DNA from: Lucifugimonas sp038150225
GTDB lineage: Bacteria; Chloroflexota; Dehalococcoidia; Lucifugimonadales; Lucifugimonadaceae
Assembly (NCBI GenBank): GCA_038150225.1
Contig: JAYQWG010000027.1
Location: forward strand, 1 to 32,304
DNA length: 32,304 nucleotides
Direction of reading: 5' to 3'
The translations under genes and the position numbers were made by a program. The notes below the pieces were generated by a model, which was not told the DNA's origin, searched no databases, and saw only the letters and a list, made by a program, of their open reading frames with translations. Positions 6,822 to 14,185 of this stretch are shown here, in pieces. Position 1 is the first letter of the stretch. Every line of letters begins with the position of its first letter.

Positions 6822-7922
6822 TTATGAAGGTGAGTTGCCTTCGGCGAACTCTTCCACGAGTCGTCGAGCGTCGTCGTCACGCATTTGAACTGGAGGCGAC
6901 TTCATGAAGTATGCCGATGCTGACTGAATAGCACCGCTGACACCCTTGTCCATAGCGATTTTTGCGCTTCGGATTGCGTCAATTGCAACACCTGCAGAGT
7001 TAGGGCTGTCTTCGACTTCGAGCTTCAACTCAACGTTCAAAGGCTGGTCACCCCATGAAGTTCCTTCGAGTCGGATGTACGCCCACTTGCGGTCTTCGAG
7101 CCACGGGACGTGATCGGAAGGTCCAATGTGCACGTCATCGGTTGGCAGTTCTTTCTCAAGCTGCGACTGAACGGCGTTAGTCTTGGAAATCTTCTTCGAC
7201 TTGAGGCGTGATCGCTCAAGCATGTTGTAGAAGTCTGTGTTTCCACCGAAGTTGAGCTGGTAGGTCTTGTCGAGTCGAACACCGCGGTCTTCGAAGAGTC
7301 GGGCAAGTACTCGATGAACGATGGTCGCACCGACCTGGGACTTGATGTCATCACCAACGATTGGGAGACCTCGGTCTTCGAAACGCTTCTGCCAGTAAGC
7401 CTCACGTGCAATGAAGACAGGGATGCAGTTGACGAAACCGACGCCTGCAGCGAGTGCCTGTTCGACATACCACTTGGTTGCCTGCTCGGAACCAACCGGA
7501 AGGTAGCTAATCATCACATCGACTTCGCGGTCTCGGAGGATGTTCACGATGTCGGCGGTCTGCCCACCCGGTGTTGAAGGGTCGTGGTTTACGTCCACGA
7601 GTTCTTCGAGGTACTCACCAATACCGTCATGAGTCATGCCTCGCTCGACCTTGACGCCCATGTTTGGGACGTCGTGGAACTGAACTGCGTTGTTGTTCTT
7701 GGAAACAAGTGCTTCGGAAAGATCCTTGCCAACCTTGTCGGAATCAACGTCGAAAGCGGCAACAACGTTTACGTCACCAACCGAGTAACCGCCAAGAACG
7801 TTGTGCATGACACCAGGTACGGCGATGCTGTTTTCATCTACTTCTGAGTACTTGTAGATACCCTGAACAAGTGACGAGGCACAGTTACCAGCACCTACGA
7901 TCGCAACATTGATTTTGCCCAC
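6822..7922 (-). CDS. ino1: Inositol-3-phosphate synthase (INO1, bacterial type)
   Basis: Converts glucose-6-phosphate to inositol-1-phosphate (1L-myo-inositol 3-phosphate) using NAD internally. The 366-residue length matches the mycobacterial enzyme and not the longer eukaryotic form. The N-terminal Rossmann motif VAIVGAGNCASSL (7-19) and family blocks are present: FVNCIPVFIA, GDDIKSQVGATIVHR, LNFGGNTDFYNM and the lysine-rich RLKSKKISKTNAV. The GTG start at 7922 has GGAGG six bases upstream. It is the first of three genes that would make and glycosylate phosphatidylinositol, downstream of a HTH regulator gene on the same strand. The 5' region has a hairpin (7964-7985) and a palindrome (8025-8041) that could be regulatory. 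Confidence 0.93.
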   Translation of the reverse strand: MGKINVAIVGAGNCASSLVQGIYKYSEVDENSIAVPGVMHNVLGGYSVGDVNVVAAFDVDSDKVGKDLSEALVSKNNNAVQFHDVPNMGVKVERGMTHDGIGEYLEELVDVNHDPSTPGGQTADIVNILRDREVDVMISYLPVGSEQATKWYVEQALAAGVGFVNCIPVFIAREAYWQKRFEDRGLPIVGDDIKSQVGATIVHRVLARLFEDRGVRLDKTYQLNFGGNTDFYNMLERSRLKSKKISKTNAVQSQLEKELPTDDVHIGPSDHVPWLEDRKWAYIRLEGTSWGDQPLNVELKLEVEDSPNSAGVAIDAIRSAKIAMDKGVSGAIQSASAYFMKSPPVQMRDDDARRLVEEFAEGNSPS

Positions 7923-7963
7923 GTGGATCCTCCGTTCGGCAATTTTGAAAATTCAAGCTCCCT

Positions 7964-7985
7964 ACGGGTGATTTTTTCATCCCGT
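7964..7985 (-). promoter_or_regulatory. Hairpin in ino1 leader
   Basis: ACGGG-TGA and TCA-T-CCCGT form an eight-base-pair stem with one bulged base around a five-T loop (plus strand). In the ino1 transcript it would lie about 40 bases before the GTG start. No U-run follows, so it is not an obvious terminator. Its role is unknown. Confidence 0.3.
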
Positions 7986-8024
7986 GGAAAATTTGCTCGG
8001 ACGAGCGTAGCCCTTTTCCACAGG

Positions 8025-8041
8025 AACATTCCGGAAATGTT
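8025..8041. promoter_or_regulatory. 17-bp inverted repeat, candidate operator upstream of ino1
   Basis: AACATT and AATGTT are perfect six-base arms around CCGGA, and the centre also holds the palindrome TTCCGGAA. It lies about 100 bp before ino1 and 35 bp after the stop of the HTH regulator gene. It looks like a dimeric regulator site, but nothing in the sequence identifies the protein. Confidence 0.35.
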
Positions 8042-8075
8042 AGGAAGTGACTGACCAGATCAGAAGAGGTTCCGG

Positions 8076-9005
8076 CTAAACCTCTACCTGCATCGACTCT
8101 GCAACTTCGGCGAGGTTGTAGGTCGGAATGTGTGGGTTAGTGCCCGACCATATGTAGTTGAAATGGCTACGCAAAATCCTGGCATAATCGCTGTCTGATC
8201 GAAGCTTGAGCATGGGTACCAGTCCATCGATCGAACTGACCTCCAGGGCGTCACCGGGTTTGCCGAAGTGGTAGGTCTCTACGAAGGTGTACACGTTGGT
8301 CGACACGATGTACGCAGATGGCCAGTGGTCAACGAACCGCACGTCAATTCCGAAGTGTCGCCTGGACTCGGCTTCGTTTTTCATTGCTGCGATTACGTTC
8401 AGGCTGCGCCAACTATCTCCATACAGCGGACCACCACGAAATCTTCCTTCGTCGTGAAACTGCGCACCATCCTCTGCCACAGCCCTTGCCCTGGCGAATT
8501 CGCTAACAGGATTCACAAGTAAAGCCCGTATTTGTACTGGTCGGTCCTCAGAAGTCATTTGCCGAAGGATGGTCGTATAACTTCGTTCACTGAAAAACTC
8601 TCTCAAGCCAATTCCCTGGAGAACGATTTCACCGGTTGCTGATTCCAGCACTTCGGCTATTTCTGCACCTGTTTGAGGATCCGATCCCCTGGGTCCCAAA
8701 ATCCCGGCGATTCCCTGAGACACAGCACCGTTCAAGATCGACGTGAACCGCGATAGGGAGTCAAGTTCATTCGGTTCCGTAACGGATTGCGCTGGCTGAA
8801 TCGGATCGTAAGCGCTTACTGAGCTCTGCGAAGGGGTCGACCGAGACACTATTCTCGGCTGCAATATTGATTCGACAGATTCCTCAGGAATCACCCATGA
8901 CTTCCCGATTCGTGTCGCAGGTATCAGACCGGTACGCAGCCATTTGTAGACGGTCTTTTCGCTGACGCCGAGTCGATTGGCTACATCCCGTACTTTCAAG
9001 TTCAA
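8076..9005 (-). CDS. HTH (MerR/excisionase-like) regulator with uncharacterised C-terminal domain
   Basis: The 309-residue protein begins with a winged helix-turn-helix of the HTH_17/excisionase type: VRDVANRLGVSEKTVYKWLR then IPATRIGKSWVIPEESVE (about 4-48). A low-complexity linker of Ser/Pro/Gln follows. The C-terminal 200 residues (about 105-309) contain QIRALLVNPVSEFARARA and YTFVETYHFG and look like a folded sensor or phospholipase-D-like domain, but I do not recognise it firmly. Start TTG at 9005 or the in-frame TTG at 8999; neither has a strong ribosome-binding site. A TATAAT and two tandem 10-bp repeats lie directly upstream, suggesting autoregulation. Position beside the inositol-lipid genes makes it a candidate regulator of them. 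Confidence 0.75.
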   Translation of the reverse strand: MNLKVRDVANRLGVSEKTVYKWLRTGLIPATRIGKSWVIPEESVESILQPRIVSRSTPSQSSVSAYDPIQPAQSVTEPNELDSLSRFTSILNGAVSQGIAGILGPRGSDPQTGAEIAEVLESATGEIVLQGIGLREFFSERSYTTILRQMTSEDRPVQIRALLVNPVSEFARARAVAEDGAQFHDEGRFRGGPLYGDSWRSLNVIAAMKNEAESRRHFGIDVRFVDHWPSAYIVSTNVYTFVETYHFGKPGDALEVSSIDGLVPMLKLRSDSDYARILRSHFNYIWSGTNPHIPTYNLAEVAESMQVEV

Positions 9006-9020
9006 AGGGTTTTGTTCCAG

Positions 9021-9040
9021 ATATTTCCTAATATTTCCTA
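9021..9040. repeat. Perfect tandem 10-bp repeat, candidate operator
   Basis: ATATTTCCTA occurs twice back to back (9021-9030 and 9031-9040), with a partial third copy TATATTCC at 9051-9058. One-helical-turn spacing is typical of direct-repeat operators. On the minus strand it lies between the candidate -10 and the start of the HTH regulator gene. Confidence 0.5.
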
Positions 9041-9048
9041 GTTATTCT

Positions 9049-9054
9049 ATTATA
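9049..9054 (-). promoter_or_regulatory. Candidate -10 box (TATAAT) of the HTH regulator gene
   Basis: The minus strand reads TATAAT at 9054-9049, about 45 bases before the TTG start at 9005. No convincing -35 is visible. Transcription would start near 9042, just before the tandem repeats. Confidence 0.4.
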
Positions 9055-9082
9055 TTCCATCTTTGAGAAGATTTTCACGGAA

Positions 9083-9114
9083 CAAAAAAGAGGGGGGCGA
9101 CAAACGCCCCTCTT
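9083..9114 (-). terminator. Intrinsic terminator of ggt
   Basis: On the minus strand AAGAGGGGCG (9114-9105), a five-base loop and CGCCCCCCTCTT (9099-9088) form a GC-rich stem with a small bulge, followed by a run of Ts. It lies 26 bp beyond the ggt stop. The As before the hairpin on this strand give partial bidirectional character. Confidence 0.8.
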
Positions 9115-9139
9115 AAAAATCGTGGTTGATGCTGTCGAA

Positions 9140-10765
9140 CTACCAGCCGGCAGCTGCGCCGTCCTTACGAGGTTCTGATCCTGCTGTGAGCACTCCGGTT
9201 TCAGGGTCACGTGAGATCACCTGACCTCCTCCGAACCCGGCTCGATCGTAACCCGATACAACCTCAACAGTGTGACCTCGCTTTTCGAGTTCGCTGATTA
9301 CTGACGGGGCAAGATCTTCTTCGACCGCGACGCTCTGGTCACCAGTTACATCAACCTTGAACCTCGGGGCATCGAGAGCTTCCTGTGAATCCATGTGGTG
9401 GTCGACCATGTTGCTGACCACCTGCAAGTGGCCTTGCGGCTGCTGGAATCCACCCATCACACCGAAGCTTAACCACATCTCGTCGTCCCTGGTTGCCATT
9501 GCAGGAATGATTGTCTGGAACGGTCGCTTGTTGCCCTGGAGATAGTTCGGGTGATCAGGGTCGAAGGAAAACAGAGAACCACGGTTCTGGAGTGCCATTC
9601 CAAGTGTTGGAACAACAAGTCCGGTACCGAATCCAGCGAACAGGCTGTTGATCAGCGAGCAAGCTGTGCCCTCCCCGTCAACTGCCGTCAGGTACACGGT
9701 GTCGGCTCCACCCATTGGATCGCCGTAAGAAACATTGGGATCCGCCTGCGCACCGGATATGTTGACTCGGCGACGGTTGGCGTAGTCCTTGCTAAGCAAT
9801 GGACCAATCGGAACTTCCGCTACACGTGGGTCCGCGACGTACTGAAGCGCGTCCGCGTAACCGCGACGCATCGATTCGATCAAATAGTGATATCGGTCGG
9901 CTGACTGGGCTCCCATACTGCCAATATCGAATCCCTCAGCGAGGTTCAGGGCAATCAATGCAGCAATCCCCTGACCGTTAGGTGGACATTCCCAAACGTC
10001 CACTCCTCGGTAGTTGACCGAGATAGCCTCGTCCCAGTCGGAGTGGTGGTTTGCCATGTCCTGCTCAGTCAGCCATCCGCCTTCGGACTGAACGAAATCA
10101 GCAGTTTTCTTTGCAATCTCACCTTTATAGAAAGCTTCGCTTCCACCTTCGGCAATCATTTGCATCGTTCGACCGAGTTCTGGGAGCGTGACAACCTCGC
10201 CATACTTCGGTGCACCGCCATTTGCTCCAGGAAGAAGTTCCTTACCCGATGGTCGGTGGTTTAGCTTGCTGAGAGTGTCTTCGCTGCCCCAGTTGTGAGC
10301 GATAACTTCGGAAACAGCGTATCCGTTGAGGGCGTAATCGATCGCAGGTTGAAGAACTTCTCGAAGTGTCATTCGACCGTACTGATTCAGCGCGGTCTCC
10401 CAACCGTGAACCGTTCCTGGCACGCTGACAGCGAAATGGCTTCCATCATGATCGTTGGGGATCGAGTCGAAACCTGCTTTTCGAACGTCATCAACGTTTG
10501 CGCCTGCGGCCTGTCGACCCGAACCATTGAGTGCCACAACTTTGCGCTCGTTCTTGTCCCAGATCAGAGCAAACATGTCGCCGCCAATACCAGTCGACAT
10601 TGGCTCAACGACGTTCAAGACGGCAGCGGTTGCAACTGCTGCATCAACAGCGTTTCCGCCATCCTGCAAAATCTTGAGACCAGCCTGGGCTGCCATGGGC
10701 TGACTTGTGGATACCGCTCCCTTTCGGGCTACAACGGCAGATCTACGGGATCGGAAATAACTCAT
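9140..10765 (-). CDS. ggt: Gamma-glutamyltransferase family protein
   Basis: An Ntn-hydrolase that cleaves or transfers gamma-glutamyl groups from glutathione-type substrates; it matures by self-cleavage before a threonine. The 541-residue chain has the family's N-terminal GAVSTSQPMAAQAGLKIL, the GSGR segment (81-84), and the processing site GADTVYLTAVDGEG, where T356 would be the nucleophile of the small subunit. RPFQTIIPAM and GVMGGFQQPQGHLQ are typical of the small subunit. I take the ATG at 10765 (preceded by GGAG) over an upstream start at 10798. No signal peptide is apparent, so it is probably cytoplasmic, like YwrD-type members. It diverges from the 2-hydroxyacid dehydrogenase gene. 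Confidence 0.9.
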   Translation of the reverse strand: MSYFRSRRSAVVARKGAVSTSQPMAAQAGLKILQDGGNAVDAAVATAAVLNVVEPMSTGIGGDMFALIWDKNERKVVALNGSGRQAAGANVDDVRKAGFDSIPNDHDGSHFAVSVPGTVHGWETALNQYGRMTLREVLQPAIDYALNGYAVSEVIAHNWGSEDTLSKLNHRPSGKELLPGANGGAPKYGEVVTLPELGRTMQMIAEGGSEAFYKGEIAKKTADFVQSEGGWLTEQDMANHHSDWDEAISVNYRGVDVWECPPNGQGIAALIALNLAEGFDIGSMGAQSADRYHYLIESMRRGYADALQYVADPRVAEVPIGPLLSKDYANRRRVNISGAQADPNVSYGDPMGGADTVYLTAVDGEGTACSLINSLFAGFGTGLVVPTLGMALQNRGSLFSFDPDHPNYLQGNKRPFQTIIPAMATRDDEMWLSFGVMGGFQQPQGHLQVVSNMVDHHMDSQEALDAPRFKVDVTGDQSVAVEEDLAPSVISELEKRGHTVEVVSGYDRAGFGGGQVISRDPETGVLTAGSEPRKDGAAAGW

Positions 10766-10872
10766 CAATGATGCTCCAGCTCGGACGAAACATCCCATTT
10801 GGGATTGAACTGCGTCATAGTAGCACCGACCAATCCTTCAATTACCAGTTTGACCGGGACTCAGCCGCGAAT

Positions 10873-11943
10873 ATGAATCGACCAAAAGTTGGGCTTGCCG
10901 CCACCAAGCACGTTAGAGATGTGTATATCGAGGGATCAGACCTTGAGCGACTTGACCGGATTGCTGATTTCGAGTGGATGGAATTTGAAGAGACGACCAG
11001 TTGGGACGATTCACCGAATACTTCTGATTCGGAGATGCAGCGATTTCGTGATTTCGCTGCCGACTTAGACGCATTGATCGTTTGCCACGGATCACCGCGT
11101 GTTGACACATCTGTGCTCGAAGCTGCTCCATCACTCAAGATCGTTGGCGAACTTGAAGGTGACCGATTCGCCCAAAGAATCGACGTTGATGCATGTATTG
11201 CTAAAAGTGTGCGAGCGGTCGACACCACACACGGTTCGTCATACCCGGTATCGGAATGGGCATTGGGCCTAATGCTGCTCGGACTCCGAAACGGTGCTGC
11301 CCACTACCGCAAATTGATCTCAGGCGAAGAATGGGGCACACCGGAGCAGAAAGACTCAGCACCAGAGTTCCAGATCAATGAAGAGTTGACGGGCAAAACG
11401 GTTGGACTGATCGGAAGTGGATATATCGCCCGGCGGCTGATCGAGCTACTAAATCCATTCAATGTTGATGTGCTTGTTCACGATCCGTACGCACCGGAGG
11501 TGCTGGCAAACTCCCTCGATTTCACTTTCACCAGTCTGGACAAAGTTCTAAGCACCCCGGACGTTGTCGTATGCCTCGTCCCGTTAACTCCACGTACGAA
11601 GGGAATGCTGGGTCGGGAGCAGATTGAGCTACTTCGTTCAGGATCTGTTTTTGTGAATGTTTCTCGCGGAGCGGTTGTCGATTCTGAAGCACTAATACGA
11701 CGTTTAGAGCAAAACGACATGATCGCCTGTCTGGACGTTTTTGATCCCGAACCTATCCCAACAGATTCGAAAATCAGAGAACTCTCTAACGTCTTCCTGA
11801 CGCCTCACATTGCCGGCACAACAATGCGATCGAGAACCAGGTTTTTTGAGGAAATGGTTTCTGAATTAGAGCGCCATTTTGCCGGGCACGAAACACGGCA
11901 CAACCTGACAACGAGCACTCTCGCAAATCGGCGAGGCGTGTAG
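10873..11943 (+). CDS. D-2-hydroxyacid dehydrogenase family NAD(P)-dependent oxidoreductase
   Basis: A 356-residue member of the D-isomer 2-hydroxyacid dehydrogenase family. The nucleotide-binding motif is GLIGSGYIARRL (178-189) with D204 at the end of the second strand. Catalytic residues are R265 in VNVSRGAVVD, E293 in DVFDPEP and H312 in TPHIAGTT. The N-terminal lid domain is divergent, so the substrate (glyoxylate, phosphoglycerate-like or other) is not predictable. The open frame extends up to 10705 but would then overlap ggt, so I choose the ATG at 10873, from which homology-like sequence begins; its ribosome-binding site is weak. Confidence 0.88.
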   Translation: MNRPKVGLAATKHVRDVYIEGSDLERLDRIADFEWMEFEETTSWDDSPNTSDSEMQRFRDFAADLDALIVCHGSPRVDTSVLEAAPSLKIVGELEGDRFAQRIDVDACIAKSVRAVDTTHGSSYPVSEWALGLMLLGLRNGAAHYRKLISGEEWGTPEQKDSAPEFQINEELTGKTVGLIGSGYIARRLIELLNPFNVDVLVHDPYAPEVLANSLDFTFTSLDKVLSTPDVVVCLVPLTPRTKGMLGREQIELLRSGSVFVNVSRGAVVDSEALIRRLEQNDMIACLDVFDPEPIPTDSKIRELSNVFLTPHIAGTTMRSRTRFFEEMVSELERHFAGHETRHNLTTSTLANRRGV

Positions 11944-11952
11944 AAATATTGG

Positions 11953-12062
11953 CTACACGGTATCGCGGACATAGAGTCCCGCTACCGTGTAGAACAGGGT
12001 TCCGCTCTAACTACGCACGAATTGAACCACGGTTCCGTGTTAGCTACACGGTTGCGGTTACA
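11953..12062. repeat. Cluster of inverted and direct repeats around CTACACGGT
   Basis: This non-coding stretch between the dehydrogenase stop and the transporter operon holds CTACACGGTA (11953-11962) and its exact inverse TACCGTGTAG (11983-11992), with an inner GCGGAC/GTCCCGC pairing, forming a long hairpin. CTACACGGT recurs at 12044, CACGG-TT-CCGTG is palindromic at 12028-12039, and two imperfect copies of about 33 bp start with GGTTCCG at 11998 and 12031. There is no U-tract, so it is not a standard terminator. It could be a structured RNA end or a regulator-binding cluster. Confidence 0.45.
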
Positions 12063-12156
12063 CCGAAATTTCCGCGTCAGAATGAGTACCTACCCAAAAA
12101 AACCAGACCGTGTGACCAGTAATCAGGTGCCACTCCCTCAAAAATCACCTGGGCGA

Positions 12157-13137
12157 TCAGCGGGCTCTTGGATTTAGAACATCGTTCAGTGCGTCACCAA
12201 TGATGTTCCAGCAGAAGATCAGCAGCCATACAACAATGATTGGCGACAGCAGCTGTTCCGGGTGATCTCGCAGTACCGAAACGCTAGCTCCACCGCGAGC
12301 AGTGACTTCACCAATCATGACTCCGAGACTCGGTCTAGGTGGCTGAACACCCAGTCCGAAGAAGCTGAGCACGACCTCGGAAAGAGCTATTGCTCCGATA
12401 CCGAAGCTGACAGAAACGATCACCGGACTTACGACATTCGGAAGTATGTGTCTGAACAAGATTCTAGGTGTAGAAGTTCCCATGGCTCTCGCCGCTTCAA
12501 CATACTCAGCTTCTCGCAAAGCAAGAACCTGCCCTCTCACCAATCGCATCATCCCAAACCAGCTGAGTGGCAGTAATGCGATTCCAATTACGAGGTAGTC
12601 AACGATTCCAGAGCTGACGATTCCCGAAACGCCGGTCGAGTCTTCAAGGTTTCTTGCAAGCTCGACAATCCGCGGTCTCAAGGTCGCTGCCAGCAGAATA
12701 ATCAGCAAGATATCCGGGAACGCGGAAATAACCTCACCCACGCGCATTATTACGGCGTCCAACCACCCGCGGAAATAACCGGCGACCAATCCCATGGTGA
12801 CACCGAGAATCAGGCTTCCGGTGATAAACGTGGCGACGGTGATGATGACGGTGGTCTGGATGCCCCATACCACCCGTGTGTAGATATCCCTCCCGAGACG
12901 ATCTGTTCCAAGCCAGTTTTCAGTATCCGGACCTTGCTGGGTCTTCAACAAATTAGTGTCCTGGTAATCATGGGTTTGGATTACCGGAGCAAGAACACCG
13001 AGTAAATATATGAACGAAACAATAATCAGGCTCACGAACGCCAAACGACGATGCCTGAATCGACTCCAGACCTGTCGCCAGAAACCGCTGGATGGTCGGG
13101 GCAAGACCTGGTCGTCTGTTGAAACCTCTGTCGTCAT
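12157..13137 (-). CDS. ABC transporter permease, OppC/DppC type
   Basis: Inner-membrane permease (326 residues) of a peptide/nickel-type ABC importer. A cytoplasmic N-terminus is followed by one helix (about 33-53), the extracytoplasmic segment with NWLGTDRLGRDIYTRVVWG (the OppC_N motif region), and the five-helix BPD core with the ATPase-coupling loop EYVEAARAMGTSTPRILFRHILPN. The C-terminus ends with the usual GDALNDVLNPR. It starts two bases after the stop of the OppB-type gene, consistent with translational coupling. No ATPase genes follow; the non-coding repeat cluster lies downstream. Confidence 0.92.
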   Translation of the reverse strand: MTTEVSTDDQVLPRPSSGFWRQVWSRFRHRRLAFVSLIIVSFIYLLGVLAPVIQTHDYQDTNLLKTQQGPDTENWLGTDRLGRDIYTRVVWGIQTTVIITVATFITGSLILGVTMGLVAGYFRGWLDAVIMRVGEVISAFPDILLIILLAATLRPRIVELARNLEDSTGVSGIVSSGIVDYLVIGIALLPLSWFGMMRLVRGQVLALREAEYVEAARAMGTSTPRILFRHILPNVVSPVIVSVSFGIGAIALSEVVLSFFGLGVQPPRPSLGVMIGEVTARGGASVSVLRDHPEQLLSPIIVVWLLIFCWNIIGDALNDVLNPRAR

Positions 13138-13139
13138 CG

Positions 13140-14069
13140 CTAGCTCAACCTGATCCGCGGATCGACGATTGTGTAAGCAATATCAATCACGAGATTCGCC
13201 AGTACTAGCATCAGAGAGCCGAGCAGTACAAATGTCGTCAGAACCGGGAAGTCACGTTGGAATATTGCGTCCAAGGAGAGACGAGATACACCAGGAATGC
13301 CGTAGATGAGTTCCACGATCAACGAACCGCCGAAAATTCCTGCAAGCGTGAATCCGAGCAAAGTCAGGATTGGCAACAGGGCGTTGCGGGCAATATGTCG
13401 GTAGTTCACAACGAAGTTGGACATTCCTTTGGCGCGGGCAGTCCTGACGTATTCCTGTCCGATGACATCCAACGTGCTTGCCCGCATATGGCGCACAAAA
13501 ATCGCGGCTCCAGGTACCCCGATGGTGAGGGCCGGCAATATGACTTGAGTTGAGAACAACCCACCCCATCCTGAAGCTGGAACCCAGTGCAGTTGCACGG
13601 CGAAAAACAGGATCAGGAACGGTGCAGTAAAGAACACCGGCATCGCGTACAAAATGAGCATCGTAATAACGATAGCGGGATCGCGTGCCGTGCCCTGCTT
13701 CTTCGCAGCGTAGAACCCGAGTGGCAAGCCGATTCCGAATGCGACCACCGCGGCTGCGAGGTTCAGCTGGAGTGACACCAAAAGGCGTGGACCAATTAGT
13801 TCGGTGACTTTGGTGCCCTGGAATACATAACTCTCACCGAAGTCGCCCTTTAGAGCATCACCGATGAACCGGAAATAACGAACCATCAACGGATCGTTTA
13901 ATCCCATTTGCTCACGGAGTCTTTCGACTCGTTCAGGGGTAGCTCGATTTCCTAGGCGAAGCTCAGCTGGATCACCCGGGGCGACTGTTCCCATGAAGAA
14001 CACGAAAAATGCTGCGAGTAGCAGCAATATCGGTGTCCATAGTAGTCGTCGAACGATATAGGCGAGCAT
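13140..14069 (-). CDS. ABC transporter permease, OppB/DppB type
   Basis: Partner permease of 309 residues. It opens with the characteristic MLAYIVRRLLWTPILLLLAAFFVFF helix, has the periplasmic region with GLNDPLMVRYFRFIGDALKGDFGESY, and the EAA loop EYVRTARAKGMSNFVVNYRHIARNALLP. The end IAYTIVDPRIRLS is typical of DppB. The ATG at 14069 is preceded by AGGAGA at about 12 bases. It lies between the binding-protein gene, from which it is separated by a terminator-like hairpin, and the second permease. Confidence 0.92.
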   Translation of the reverse strand: MLAYIVRRLLWTPILLLLAAFFVFFMGTVAPGDPAELRLGNRATPERVERLREQMGLNDPLMVRYFRFIGDALKGDFGESYVFQGTKVTELIGPRLLVSLQLNLAAAVVAFGIGLPLGFYAAKKQGTARDPAIVITMLILYAMPVFFTAPFLILFFAVQLHWVPASGWGGLFSTQVILPALTIGVPGAAIFVRHMRASTLDVIGQEYVRTARAKGMSNFVVNYRHIARNALLPILTLLGFTLAGIFGGSLIVELIYGIPGVSRLSLDAIFQRDFPVLTTFVLLGSLMLVLANLVIDIAYTIVDPRIRLS

Positions 14070-14132
14070 TGAGAGCTATTGGTCTCCTGTTCGGAAACGC
14101 GAAACGTTCAAGTGGAAGGTCGAGAAGAAAAA

Positions 14133-14177
14133 GACCTCGTGGCGGGCATCTTACTCAATGCCCAGTACCACAAGGTC
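14133..14177 (-). terminator. Terminator-like hairpin between binding-protein and permease genes
   Basis: GACCTCGTGG (14133-14142) pairs with CCACAAGGTC (14168-14177) with one mismatch. An inner GGGCAT/ATGCCC stem closes an eight-base loop, and five Us plus further pyrimidines follow on the minus strand. It sits just after the binding-protein stop and would let that gene be expressed in excess over the permeases. Confidence 0.6.
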
Positions 14178-14185
14178 GTTAGTTT

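Noticed and set aside
12120..12156. CAGGTG/CACCTG hairpin after the second permease gene as a terminator
   Set aside because: Only six pairs and no U-run on the minus strand after the stem.
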